A stretch of DNA of 64,000 nucleotides from Dyella acidiphila. Its GTDB lineage: Bacteria > Pseudomonadota > Gammaproteobacteria > Xanthomonadales > Rhodanobacteraceae. Positions 54,539-63,226 of the stretch are shown piece by piece; the first letter of the stretch is position 1, and every line of letters starts with the position of its first letter. The notes beneath the pieces were generated by a model. It was not told the DNA's origin. It searched no databases and saw only the letters and a program-made list of their open reading frames with translations. The position numbers and the translations under genes are program-made. The stretch lies in NCBI RefSeq assembly GCF_014863405.1, contig NZ_JACZZA010000013.1:62001-126000 (forward strand). The letters run 5' to 3'.

Positions 54539-54916
54539 TTAATGCGCCGGCACCGGCACGCCCAGCAGGGGTGGGGGCGCCGCGGCCGGCGGCCGCTGCG
54601 GATACACGGATTTACCCAGGTTGCCGCCCATGCGGATGCTGAGCGTGGAATAGTTGAACTGCCCAACCTGCTGATTGCCCGGCGCATGCGCGACGGCATC
54701 GAGTTGCGGCTGCAGGCCCGGCGGCGCCTGCGCGGAAGCGGCCAGCTGCTGATTGAGACAGGCGTAGGAGAGGGCCGGATGGTCGTTGACCGTCACATCC
54801 ACGCAGGCAGCGCCCGCCGCCGCGTGGGGCGTCGCCGATGTCTGCGCCGGCAGGGGCGCAGACATCAGGGACGAGATACCGCACAAAAAGCCGATCAGAA
54901 GACGGGATGCGCGCAT
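54539..54916 (-). CDS. Small secreted protein of the TPS island
   Basis: A 125-residue protein. The signal peptide ends near APLPAQTS (about residue 25). The mature part has one Cys pair (GAACVDVTV and LSYACLNQQL) and a Pro-rich end, PPAAAPPPLLGVPVPAH. No family is recognised. The ATG at 54916 is chosen; a GTG three codons earlier lies too close to the AGAGGAG ribosome site. It starts 30 bases after the OmpH/Skp-like gene and is the last gene of the exporter operon before the TpsA gene. A role in export or surface display of TpsA is inference from position. Confidence 0.65.
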   Translation of the reverse strand: MRASRLLIGFLCGISSLMSAPLPAQTSATPHAAAGAACVDVTVNDHPALSYACLNQQLAASAQAPPGLQPQLDAVAHAPGNQQVGQFNYSTLSIRMGGNLGKSVYPQRPPAAAPPPLLGVPVPAH

Positions 54917-54946
54917 GGCATGCACACTCCTCTGCCGGCTCAGGCG

Positions 54947-55564
54947 TTACGGCGTGCCGCTGCCGGTATTGGCAGCCGGCACCGGTTCCAGGTTGAACGA
55001 AATGGTGGTGATCTTGGCGTCGAGGCCCTGCACCACGGCCGGCGTCAGGTCGTTGGCCATGTTGCCGCCGAACGCCACGTTGCGATCCAGCAGCAAACCG
55101 CACTTCTTGCTTTCGTAGGCGCTGGCGATCACCGGCTGCGCGTACTGCGCGATCTGGTCCAGCGCCTTTACGCGGGTGGCCTCGATCTGGCGACCCTTGG
55201 TCTGCTGGTCGATCTGCACCTGCTGCATGCGCTGGCCCAGCGCCTGTTCCTGCGCCTGGCGCTGATCGGCCGAGAGCGAGGAGGCCTTGGCGCGATAAGC
55301 CTGCACGTCGGTGTCGATCGGCTTGCGCTCCGCATCGATCTGGCTCTGCGCCTGCTGGGCCAGCTGCTTCAGGCGGGCGGTGGCGGCCTGGCCGACCTTG
55401 GCGTTGGCGAAGATCGCCTCGCGCGACAGCAGGCAGACGCCGGGAACGACCGGGCCGTTCAGCGACGGGCCGCCGGTGGCGCTGGTCTGGGCGTGGACGG
55501 CGGCGCCGGGCACGCCGATCAGGGCGACGGCCGCGACCGCCAGGAGGGTTCGATCGATACGCAT
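54947..55564 (-). CDS. OmpH/Skp-like periplasmic chaperone
   Basis: A 205-residue protein. The signal peptide ends near VHAQTSA. The mature protein follows the OmpH/Skp plan: an early VCLLSREAIFANAKVGQAAT strand-helix, long coiled-coil arms (about 60-140, LKQLAQQAQSQIDAERKPID, QALGQRMQQVQIDQQTKGRQ), then the returning helix and a YESKKCGLLLDRN strand. Skp trimers hold unfolded outer-membrane or exported proteins in the periplasm. Placed inside a TPS operon, this copy is likely dedicated to keeping the 4200-residue TpsA unfolded; this is inference. The ATG at 55564 is behind AAGGAAT. Confidence 0.8.
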   Translation of the reverse strand: MRIDRTLLAVAAVALIGVPGAAVHAQTSATGGPSLNGPVVPGVCLLSREAIFANAKVGQAATARLKQLAQQAQSQIDAERKPIDTDVQAYRAKASSLSADQRQAQEQALGQRMQQVQIDQQTKGRQIEATRVKALDQIAQYAQPVIASAYESKKCGLLLDRNVAFGGNMANDLTPAVVQGLDAKITTISFNLEPVPAANTGSGTP

Positions 55565-55704
55565 GGTGATTCCTTCCGAGTTGATGGTGCGAAACGAATA
55601 AGATCGCACTAATTCAGCGACTTTGCAGCTTTACACCGCTGCGGGGGCGGGGATGCGGCCGGTCCTTGCTCCCGCTCCCGTCCGGGGCGAGGGAGAAAAG
55701 CGGA

Positions 55705-56328
55705 TCACGGCTTCTTCACGGCCGCCCGCGGGTCATACCGCTGCTCGTACAACTTATCCCCGTAAGCTTGCGCCGCGTTTTCCAGCTTCACCCGCTCCGA
55801 CGCCGCAAACGGCTCGCGGCTGGCCAGCACCGTACCGAACGACATATGGCTGTAGGCGTCGAGGATCTCGTTGCCGACACGGTACAGCTGCTGGTTCCTG
55901 GCGGTGCAGGTGCCGACCTGCGCTTGGGCCGTGCTCAGCTGACTGGCCAGTTCGCCGTCATGCCCTTCCTGCTCGTGCTGCCTGGCATCGGCAGCCGCCA
56001 CCTGTTTTTGCAATTGCTGCACCTGTCCCTGTGCCTGCTCGCGCGCCGCACGCTCGGAAGTCAGTGCGGCGGCGTCCTGCGGGTTGCCGGTGTGCGTCTT
56101 CGCCAGCTCGGCCTTGGCCGTGTCCAGCTCCTTGCGCGCGGCATCACGCTCCTGTTCCAGCTGCGCCTTCTGTGCCTGCCACTGCGCCTGCTGGCCCTGC
56201 AGATCCTGCAGCTGGCTGCGCGTGTCGGCGAGCTGCGAGCGCAGCTGTTCTTCCAGCGTCTGCGCGCTGGCCTGCATGCCGATCGACAGCGCGCCGAGCA
56301 GCGCAACACTCAGTAGTAGACGTTTCAT
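55705..56328 (-). CDS. Periplasmic coiled-coil protein
   Basis: A 207-residue protein with a signal peptide ending near ASAQTLEE (residue 23-25). Residues 25-125 form a long Gln/Ala/Glu-rich coiled coil (QLADTRSQLQDLQGQQAQWQ, EQAQGQVQQLQKQVAAADAR). The C-terminal part holds GTCTARNQQLYRVGNEILDA and later FAASERVKLENAAQAYGDKL. No family name is certain; similar proteins occur beside TPS and TonB genes. The ATG at 56328 follows TGAGGAC and lies 10 bases behind the porin stop. A role as periplasmic scaffold is inference. Confidence 0.72.
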   Translation of the reverse strand: MKRLLLSVALLGALSIGMQASAQTLEEQLRSQLADTRSQLQDLQGQQAQWQAQKAQLEQERDAARKELDTAKAELAKTHTGNPQDAAALTSERAAREQAQGQVQQLQKQVAAADARQHEQEGHDGELASQLSTAQAQVGTCTARNQQLYRVGNEILDAYSHMSFGTVLASREPFAASERVKLENAAQAYGDKLYEQRYDPRAAVKKP

Positions 56329-56338
56329 CGCATAGTCC

Positions 56339-58147
56339 TCAGAACTGCGTGCTGATCTCGAGCTGCACCACGTCGATGGTGAAGGGCGGTCCGTACACCT
56401 GCTTGGCGCCGTAGTAGCGCGCCGAGACCCAGGTGCGATCGGCAATGCCGTAGTCGCTGGTGAGAATGAAGCCCTTGGCATTGGTGCCGCCCAGGTGGAA
56501 GTTCTGGTCGGTCAGGCCGTCGAGCATCGCGTCGGGCTGCAGATACTTGTAGCCCAGCGCAATGTTCCATTCGTTGGCCGCCATCGGATGCGGATTGCCG
56601 ATGATGCCGCGCAGCAGCCAGCCCACCGGGCCGCTCTTGTACGGGCCATTGGTGCCCGCCGTGCTGCTGCTCTGGTAGTTGTTCACCGGAATGCCCAGGC
56701 CGTCGGGATAGCGGTCGAACGCATCGCGCGCGTGATAGGCCAGGTTGCGTTCGTATTCGGCCTGCACTTCCATCGGCGTTTCGCCGATCTTGAAATCCAG
56801 CTTATTGGTGAAATCGGCGATGTGATAGTTGTACGACAGGCCCACGAACTGCGGCTGCGCATAGTTATCCGGCGAAGACGGATCCGGCACGATGTCGCGC
56901 AGCAGGAATACCGTATTGCCCCACTGCATGTAGTCGGGCGCCGTATCGTCGGTGCTGCAGTAATTGATGCCGGTGTAGATCGCGCACGGCGCCGACAGCT
57001 GTCCGCGCATGCCGTCGAAGTAATAGTAGGCCAGCGCGGATTTGAAGCTCACATCCTGCGCCAGGTTCCACTTCAGGCCGAACTGCACGGCGCTCAGCCA
57101 GCGGTTGTCGGAGTACTTCTGATTGCTGAAAGCCTGCGCAGGCGCTTCGTTGCCGGTGGTGCCGCCGGTGTACTGGATCGGGAACCCGCCGATGGTGGCG
57201 AACGAGGTCAGGTCGTCGGTCAACGGCAGCTCGCCATGGCTGGCGATACCGTCGAAGTTCAGCTCGGTGGAATAGATCAGGTCGGTGACCATGAACGGAT
57301 CGGGCATGCGGCCGGCGGTAAGCGACAGATCCTTGTACGGCTGCCAGCGGATATACGCCTGGTCCAGCCAGAGATCCTTCTTGATCAGGCCGCCGCCGAG
57401 CGTCTGCGTGGTGGATACCGGATTGTTGTCGCCGCCCGAACCGATGCGCACGCCTGCGGTGATGGTGTCGCCCAGCTTCACGTCCATGCCGATATGCGCT
57501 TGCAGGCGCAGCATATTGGTGCGGTTCTGGGTGGAGTTGAGAATCGGCGGATACACGCCCGAGGTAATGCTGTTGATGTCGTACGGCCCGGTGCGGTTGA
57601 GTGTGCCGTAGTCGATGAAGTCGTTGGCGTTGTTGCGGCTGTACAGCCAGGACTCGTCGCGCACATGCACATCGCCGTACCAGCTGATGCGGTCGAGCCA
57701 GCCGGGCAGCGCGTTCGGCTCGGCCCAGTGCTCGTCCTTGGCCTGCGCGATCACTTCCTGCTTCACCTGGTCGCGGATTTCATTGCGCACACTTTGCGGC
57801 ACATAGGTAACGCGCACATCGCCCGGCTGCGCGCCGTCGGTGGTGGTGGCCACGGCAGCCGGCTGCGAAGCCGCGCTGGCGCGCGCCTGCGCGGCTTCGT
57901 CGTCGGCCTGCTTGATCAGGCCGTCGGCTTCGGACTGCGTGATCAGGCCTTTCTTCACCATCAGGCGGATCAGGTTGATGGTGGCGTTGGGCGATGGGGC
58001 TTCCTGGGCGAACGCGTTCGCACCCAGCAGCAGGCCGACAGCGATGCATAGCGCTTTCACACCGAGCGCCGCTTTGTTTCCCCGCTCCCCGGAGCGGAGA
58101 CGGGACTGGTTCGCCGCACCCTGCACACTTGCGATTGGCAACTTCAT
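56339..58147 (-). CDS. Putative outer-membrane porin (Porin_5 type)
   Basis: A 602-residue protein starting at ATG 58147 behind TTGGAGAATGGA. The signal segment is VKALCIAVGLLLGANAFA (about 30-47), after an unusually long basic N-terminus. A short helical stretch (LMVKKGLITQSEADGLIKQA) and linker precede a beta-barrel from about 150 on, with many alternating strands and aromatic girdles (ISWYGDVHVRDESWLYSRNN, KLGDTITAGVRIGSGGDNNP) and a C-terminal Phe in LEISTQF, the usual Bam recognition end. It fits the putative porins of PF16930, whose substrates are unknown. It lies 28 bases behind TonB in the same operon. Confidence 0.83.
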   Translation of the reverse strand: MKLPIASVQGAANQSRLRSGERGNKAALGVKALCIAVGLLLGANAFAQEAPSPNATINLIRLMVKKGLITQSEADGLIKQADDEAAQARASAASQPAAVATTTDGAQPGDVRVTYVPQSVRNEIRDQVKQEVIAQAKDEHWAEPNALPGWLDRISWYGDVHVRDESWLYSRNNANDFIDYGTLNRTGPYDINSITSGVYPPILNSTQNRTNMLRLQAHIGMDVKLGDTITAGVRIGSGGDNNPVSTTQTLGGGLIKKDLWLDQAYIRWQPYKDLSLTAGRMPDPFMVTDLIYSTELNFDGIASHGELPLTDDLTSFATIGGFPIQYTGGTTGNEAPAQAFSNQKYSDNRWLSAVQFGLKWNLAQDVSFKSALAYYYFDGMRGQLSAPCAIYTGINYCSTDDTAPDYMQWGNTVFLLRDIVPDPSSPDNYAQPQFVGLSYNYHIADFTNKLDFKIGETPMEVQAEYERNLAYHARDAFDRYPDGLGIPVNNYQSSSTAGTNGPYKSGPVGWLLRGIIGNPHPMAANEWNIALGYKYLQPDAMLDGLTDQNFHLGGTNAKGFILTSDYGIADRTWVSARYYGAKQVYGPPFTIDVVQLEISTQF

Positions 58148-58175
58148 TCCATTCTCCAAAAATAAATTCGATAAC

Positions 58176-58850
58176 TTAGCCGGGCCGATAGCCGCGCATC
58201 GCAACGCGCACCGGCATACTCAAATGCGGGGGTGGTGGCGTGTCGATGCGCACCGTGCGCAGCACGTCGATCAAGGCATGGTCGGTATTGGGCGAGCCGC
58301 TGGAACTCATCAGCTCCGCGCGCGTCACTTCGCCCACCGGCGACAGCCACAGGTTCACGCGCACGCTGAAGACCAGGCGGCGCGTGCGGTCGTCGCGCTG
58401 GATCGCTTCCTGCAGCGCGTAGCTCAAATACTGCTCGTACGAGCCGCCGCCGATCCCGCTGCCGCCGCTGCCGACCATGCCGCCGCCTTCGCCGGCGCCG
58501 ATGTTGAACGAGTCGTTGCCCGCCTGTGCCGGACCGTTGATGGTGATCTGCTTGGCCTGGTCCGGCGCCTGCTTGGGTGCTTCCACCGGCTTCACCGGTT
58601 CGGCCGGCTTGGGCACTTCTTCCTTCACCACTTCTTCTTTCTTCGGCTCCGGCGGCTTTTCCTTCGGTGGCGGCGGCGGTGGCGGCAGCGGCGTGATGGT
58701 GGCGATGCGCGGTGCGGAACGGCGCACGCCTACTTCGTGGCCCGCCAGCATCCACACCAGCCATGCAGCCGCCAGCACCGCCACCACGGCAATGATGCGT
58801 CCGCGCCAGCGGCGCCAGCGGCTTTCGTCGGTGTAACCGGGCTCGAACAT
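58176..58850 (-). CDS. tonB: TonB-family protein
   Basis: A 224-residue protein: a cytoplasmic basic start, a membrane anchor at about 19-40 (IIAVVAVLAAAWLVWMLAGH), a Pro/Lys/Glu-rich spacer (ITPLPPPPPPPKEKPPEPKK), a Gly-rich hinge around 118-138, and a TonB C-terminal domain (about 140-224) with YLSYALQEAIQRDDRTRRLV and VNLWLSPVGEVTRAELMSSS. It would transmit proton-motive force from ExbBD to an outer-membrane partner. It starts 4 bases after the ExbD stop. No TonB-dependent receptor is encoded in the window, so the partner may be outside or may be the porin or TpsB, which is unusual. Confidence 0.87.
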   Translation of the reverse strand: MFEPGYTDESRWRRWRGRIIAVVAVLAAAWLVWMLAGHEVGVRRSAPRIATITPLPPPPPPPKEKPPEPKKEEVVKEEVPKPAEPVKPVEAPKQAPDQAKQITINGPAQAGNDSFNIGAGEGGGMVGSGGSGIGGGSYEQYLSYALQEAIQRDDRTRRLVFSVRVNLWLSPVGEVTRAELMSSSGSPNTDHALIDVLRTVRIDTPPPPHLSMPVRVAMRGYRPG

Positions 58851-58854
58851 CGCG

Positions 58855-59259
58855 TCAGCTCGATTGCTTGCCGGTCACCAGACCGACTTGGGTGAGATCG
58901 AGGCGGCGCAGCAGATCGAGAATATCGATCACCTTCTGGTACTGCACATTGGAATCGCCCTTCACGATCACCGGAAAATCCGGTGTCAGGGCTTTCTGCT
59001 GGCGCAGGCGCTCTTCCAGTTCGCCGATCGTCACCGGAAACGCATCCAGGAAAATCTGTCCGGTGTCGGACACCGTGATCGCCTTGGTCTGCGGCTTGGC
59101 CAGGCTCACCGAGGCGCTGGCCTTGGGCAGATTCACTTTCACGCCCTGCACTGCCGCGGTGGTCATGATGATGAAGATCACCAGCAGCACGTACGCCAGG
59201 TCCAGCATCGGCGTGATGTTGATGTCGTCGTACGGCTTGTCGTCGTCATTGACCTGCAT
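58855..59259 (-). CDS. exbD: ExbD/TolR-family biopolymer transport protein
   Basis: A 134-residue protein. A short cytoplasmic start (DDINITPMLDLAYVLLVIFI) carries the conserved membrane Asp (D20 in MLDLAYVLL), and the periplasmic domain has the ExbD pattern FPVIVKGDSNVQYQKVIDIL. It completes the proton channel with ExbB. It overlaps the ExbB gene by 14 bases and lies 4 bases before tonB, showing translational coupling. Confidence 0.92.
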   Translation of the reverse strand: MQVNDDDKPYDDINITPMLDLAYVLLVIFIIMTTAAVQGVKVNLPKASASVSLAKPQTKAITVSDTGQIFLDAFPVTIGELEERLRQQKALTPDFPVIVKGDSNVQYQKVIDILDLLRRLDLTQVGLVTGKQSS

Positions 59260-61093
59260 GGCGCACCTCGCGGGCCTCGATCGTGGATTGGTCGATCGGG
59301 CGGTGCAGTTCGGCCAGGCGGGTGACGAATTCGTCCACGAACACCTGCATGTTCGCGGTCACCGACTTGTTGCGGGTCAGCAGGTAGTTGTAGCCGAACA
59401 GCGCCGGGATCGCGACGAACAGGCCGGCGACGGTGGCCAGCAGCGCGGCCGAGATGCCCGGCGCGATCGCGTTGATATTCACGTCGCCCGCGGCGGCAAT
59501 CGCCGCGAAGGTGATCATCACGCCGACCACCGTGCCGAGCAGGCCCAGGAACGGACCGCCGGAGATGGCGATGGTCAGCATCACCATCGAGCGCGAGAGC
59601 GCCTGGTTTTCGCGCACCAGGGTGGAGTCCATCACCGCGCGGATCGCTTCGATCGATTCGGAGGCGATCACCATGTGGCCGTGCGTATCGCGGCGGCGCC
59701 ACACTTCCTTGGCGCCGGTTTCATACAGGCGGTACAGCGAAGAGGCGCCCAGTTCTTTGCGAATCGCCGGCGAGGCGTCATTGCCGGACAGGCCCAGCAG
59801 GTTGCTGCCCAGTTCGCGATAGCGATGGATAAAGCGGTCGTTGGCGGCGGCCACCGCGGACACATAACTGCCACGCTGCCACATCACCGCCCAGGAAATC
59901 ACCGCCATGATCATTAGCAGCGCGATGACCACCCAGGCATCCACCGTCACCGACTTGACGATGATGCCGAAGTAGCCGAAGCCGAAGCCGGATTTCTTTT
60001 CGTCGTCGCCGTAGCCGATCAGCTTCGACTCGGCACCCTGCGACAGCACATCGGCGGCAATCACCGTCGCCTGCCGCGCCACGCGCGACAGGCGCAGCTC
60101 ATCCATCTGGCCGAGGAAGGACGCAAACGGCACCGCGGCGCCGGTGCTGCCGGGCGCAGCCGCTACATCGCCGCCCACCGTGGCGCTGCCGCTCAGCGCC
60201 GGCAGTGCGGCAGCGAGGCTGGCGTAGGGACGGCCATCCACATACAGCTGGATCTGGCCGTTGGCCGCGGTCACCGCAAGATGCGTCCACTGCCCCGCTT
60301 TCAGCGGTTCGCCGGCGGTGCTGCGCAGCGGCTTGTCGCCGCCATCCACTTCCACAAACGGTGCGCCGCCATCGATGCCGATCAACAGTGCCTTGGCATC
60401 CTGGCGATGGCCGTAGATCAGCGTGGGCGTAGTCGGCAGCGCATCCAGCTTGATCCACGCGCTGAAGGTGAACGCGCCGCCGTCCTTGATATCCAGCGAG
60501 GAACTGGTCGGCAAGGTCAGCACCGTGCTGCCGTCGAAACGACCGGCGCTGCCGGCAATGCCGCCATCGACCGTACGCAAGGCGCCGCTCTGCGCGTTAT
60601 TGCCGTAGGCGGTGGCGTCTTTCGGCGGCTGCCCGCTCTGTTCGTCGAAGTGATAGACCAGGGTGTAATCGGCATCGAAGCTGGCCGGACCGCTGCTCAG
60701 CGCGGGCGCCTTGCTGTTGCCGTAATACATCCAGATGGTCTGCTGGCCGTTGGCCGGCATCTCCGGCACGTCCAGCCAGATCTGCGCCACGCCCATCACC
60801 GGATCGAAGGTTTCGATCTGGTAGTTGAGCGGCGTCTTGCCGTCGCTGCCGACAAAACGCAGGTCACTGCCGGTCTTGCTGATGCCGTCGAACTGGAAGT
60901 TGCCCGGATGCAGGCGGATCAGCAGCGGCATGCGTCCGGCCGCATCCGGAAGATTGGCGCCCTTGGCGCTGGTATCGAGCGTGATCGGCTTGCGGTACGA
61001 CCAGTCGTCGTTCCACCACGAAGCCTCGGCGGCGCTGCTCAGGCGTGGCAACAGCAGCAGGCACAGTGCGCATACATAGATGAAATACCGCAT
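59246..61093 (-). CDS. ExbB/MotA/TolQ proton channel protein with N-terminal DUF2341 and LamG-like domains
   Basis: A 615-residue fusion starting at ATG 61093. The signal peptide ends near SSAAEAS. A DUF2341-like domain spans about 25-125 (WWNDDWSYRKPITLD, AQIWLDVPEMPANGQQTIWM), then a LamG/concanavalin-like domain about 140-345 (YTLVYHFDEQSG, FTFSAWIKLD, GQWTHLAVTAANGQIQLYVD, MDELRLSRVAR). The MotA/TolQ/ExbB part follows at about 375-605, with TM1 near 384-404, and the two conserved helices ISGGPFLGLLGTVVGVMITF and ISAALLATVAGLFVAIPAL. Normal ExbB is about 240 residues; here a 350-residue periplasmic sensor or carbohydrate/peptide-binding part is added. It overlaps exbD. Confidence 0.9.
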   Translation of the reverse strand: MRYFIYVCALCLLLLPRLSSAAEASWWNDDWSYRKPITLDTSAKGANLPDAAGRMPLLIRLHPGNFQFDGISKTGSDLRFVGSDGKTPLNYQIETFDPVMGVAQIWLDVPEMPANGQQTIWMYYGNSKAPALSSGPASFDADYTLVYHFDEQSGQPPKDATAYGNNAQSGALRTVDGGIAGSAGRFDGSTVLTLPTSSSLDIKDGGAFTFSAWIKLDALPTTPTLIYGHRQDAKALLIGIDGGAPFVEVDGGDKPLRSTAGEPLKAGQWTHLAVTAANGQIQLYVDGRPYASLAAALPALSGSATVGGDVAAAPGSTGAAVPFASFLGQMDELRLSRVARQATVIAADVLSQGAESKLIGYGDDEKKSGFGFGYFGIIVKSVTVDAWVVIALLMIMAVISWAVMWQRGSYVSAVAAANDRFIHRYRELGSNLLGLSGNDASPAIRKELGASSLYRLYETGAKEVWRRRDTHGHMVIASESIEAIRAVMDSTLVRENQALSRSMVMLTIAISGGPFLGLLGTVVGVMITFAAIAAAGDVNINAIAPGISAALLATVAGLFVAIPALFGYNYLLTRNKSVTANMQVFVDEFVTRLAELHRPIDQSTIEAREVRHAGQ

Positions 61094-61157
61094 GGTTGAA
61101 CCCCTATCGAAGATGATCACTGCACGAACGCCGCGTGATGGTTGGTCGCCCGTTGGC

Positions 61158-61185
61158 TGTCATTCCCGCGAAGGCGGGAATGACA
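61158..61185. repeat. 12-bp-stem hairpin between the TpsB and ExbB genes
   Basis: TGTCATTCCCGC (61158-61169) pairs perfectly with GCGGGAATGACA (61174-61185) over a 4-base loop. Without a T-run it may lower read-through or protect the mRNA end between the first and second gene of the operon. Confidence 0.6.
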
Positions 61186-61230
61186 GTGGAAAAGGCGGAG
61201 GTTTCGTGTGTATCTGGACATATCCGCGCC

Positions 61231-62844
61231 CTACAGCCCCGCCTTGACGCTAAACAGCAAATGCCCGTCATGCGCCCGCGTTTCCACGCCGTCTTTGAGC
61301 GGGTAGGCGTATTCCAAATTTCCGTTCAAGTAATGGAACACGGTGAACTGCGTGCCGATGCCGGTGCTCAGCAAGGTGAAGCGGCCGCGCTGTTCGGGCA
61401 GCGGATCGATCAGCATCAGGCGGGCGCCATCGACGAACACATGGAAGCGCCAGTCGTTCGCCCACGAGCCCAGCCAGGCGTGGACCGACGGGCTGCGCAC
61501 TTCCACCGAGGCGATCGCGCCGTTATCGCCGGTGTCTTCCGCCGACAGATAGCCGCGCACGCTGCTCATGCCGCCGGCCGCGAACTGCTCGCTCGAGACC
61601 AGCGGCGAATCGGTGGCCTGTGCGCTGGCGCGCGTGGCCAGCGCAAAATCATCGCCCAGGCTGTGCACGTAGTTGATGTCCAGGTGCAGGTCGGCGAAGT
61701 TGTCGCGCGCGTTGTAGCGCTGGTTGTCGAACGCCGTATTGCTGCTGCCGGCGCCGCGCAGCCCGAAATTGCCGGTCAGCGTGAAACTGGAGGTGGCGGT
61801 ATCGGTGACGTGCTGGCCGGTATACGCCGCGGTCAGCGGGTAATACGTCAGCGGTGCTTCGGAGGTCTGGCCGCCGAGCGTGATGTTCTGGTCGAAGTGC
61901 TTGCGGCTGAAGCCGAACGAGACCATTTGCGTGTAGTCGCCCAGCACCGGCAATTGCCGCGTCGCCTGGAAGCTCACCGCATTGCCCTTGCCGAGCACGG
62001 TGGTGCCGCCGAGCGTGTTGGCATTGCTGTTGGACTTGTACGCCGAGCCGAGCAAGCTCCAGTCCGCACTCAACGGCGCCAGGTACGACAGCGCATACAC
62101 CTCGGTAGCGTGCGGATCGTCCGGCGCCACGATGTAGGAAGCGGAAAGGGTGTGGCCGAGCTGCCACAGATTGTTGTAGCTGACATTGGCGATGGTGCGC
62201 AGATCCGGTGTGCCGGCGCTGTGGTCGTTGTTCACTTCCACGCTGCCGTGCCACGGATTGCTGTCGTCGACCTTCAGCGTCACGTCCATGGTGTCGGGTA
62301 GGCTGCCCGGCGCCAGCACCGGCACCACCTGCCGTCCGGGCTGGGTGCGATTCAACTGCGTCAGCTGCTGCTGTGCCTGGTTGAAATTGGGCACGCTGCC
62401 TTCGGCCAGCGCCGGCACCGCATCGCGGATTTCTTGCGGCGAGTGATACTTCGCACCTTCCACGCGCACGCGGCCGATGCTGTTTTGCACCACCTGCAGC
62501 AGGATCACGCCGTCCTTCACCTGCTGTGGCGGCAGCTGCACCACCACCGACTGATAGCCCCTGGACTGATACAGCTTCTGCAGCGCGTTCTGCGCAGCAT
62601 GCACATCGTTCATGCTGCGGCCGGGCCCGAGGAACGGCTCTACCGATTGCTCGATATCCACATTGCCGAGCAGCGTATTGCCGCGGACCAGATATTCATT
62701 GACCTGGAAGGTGGATGGCGCCGACGCGGGTGCCGCCTGGTTCTGCGCATGCACACACAGCGGCAGCGACAAGGCCAGCGCCAGCGCAAGTTGCAACGAA
62801 GCACGCCGACGCACGTGCGCGCCAATTCCCTTTCGCATGCTCAT
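61231..62844 (-). CDS. TpsB outer-membrane transporter (ShlB/FhaC/HecB family)
   Basis: A 537-residue protein. The signal peptide ends near CVHAQNQ. Two POTRA domains span about 45-120 (FQVNEYLVRGNTLLGNVDIE, LQKLYQSRGYQSVVVQLPPQ) and 122-195 (SIGRVRVEGAKYHSPQEIRD). The C-terminal 16-strand barrel follows, with the L6 hallmark VRGY at 429-432. It ends KAGL rather than in an aromatic residue. It exports TpsA across the outer membrane through the barrel, taking the TPS domain by its POTRA domains. In well-studied systems no energy source beyond folding is needed, which makes the ExbB-ExbD-TonB genes behind it notable. Start ATG 62844 follows AGGAACGGGGCGA; a second ATG is at 62838. Confidence 0.93.
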   Translation of the reverse strand: MSMRKGIGAHVRRRASLQLALALALSLPLCVHAQNQAAPASAPSTFQVNEYLVRGNTLLGNVDIEQSVEPFLGPGRSMNDVHAAQNALQKLYQSRGYQSVVVQLPPQQVKDGVILLQVVQNSIGRVRVEGAKYHSPQEIRDAVPALAEGSVPNFNQAQQQLTQLNRTQPGRQVVPVLAPGSLPDTMDVTLKVDDSNPWHGSVEVNNDHSAGTPDLRTIANVSYNNLWQLGHTLSASYIVAPDDPHATEVYALSYLAPLSADWSLLGSAYKSNSNANTLGGTTVLGKGNAVSFQATRQLPVLGDYTQMVSFGFSRKHFDQNITLGGQTSEAPLTYYPLTAAYTGQHVTDTATSSFTLTGNFGLRGAGSSNTAFDNQRYNARDNFADLHLDINYVHSLGDDFALATRASAQATDSPLVSSEQFAAGGMSSVRGYLSAEDTGDNGAIASVEVRSPSVHAWLGSWANDWRFHVFVDGARLMLIDPLPEQRGRFTLLSTGIGTQFTVFHYLNGNLEYAYPLKDGVETRAHDGHLLFSVKAGL

Positions 62845-63226
62845 TCGCCCCGTTCCTGCGCCGACGCGTCGGCTCGCCCTGTCCGAGGCAAGAAAGCTAC
62901 TGCGCTGTTGATAACCGAATCACGACAAAAAGGTGTCCGTTGTTGCCGGCAAACGTGAAGACTTTGTCGACGGGCAGCTGCTGCATGCAACGACCCATGC
63001 AGGCTGTTCCACGCCTGCACGCCACGTCCTTGTGGCGAGGTGGATCGCGATCCCTGCGGCCGCTTTCTCATTCGCTTGATCACGCAACACATATCCTTAT
63101 CGCAGCGGCATTCAGCCGTCCGTATGCACAAGTCAAAAAGTCCCCGCACGCGTACGCGACTGCGTTGCGTGATGCGAATACCCGATGGAAGGGGCATCCC
63201 TGCCCGCCCACGACTTCCTTGCTGGG
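62845..63226 (-). other. Long leader between the candidate promoter and TpsB
   Basis: About 380 bases separate the -10 box at 63227 from the TpsB start. A 118-codon frame (63197 to 62841) overlaps the TpsB start as ATGA, but it is Arg/Cys-rich with no ribosome site and no resemblance to a known protein, so I treat the stretch as an untranslated leader. Confidence 0.4.
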
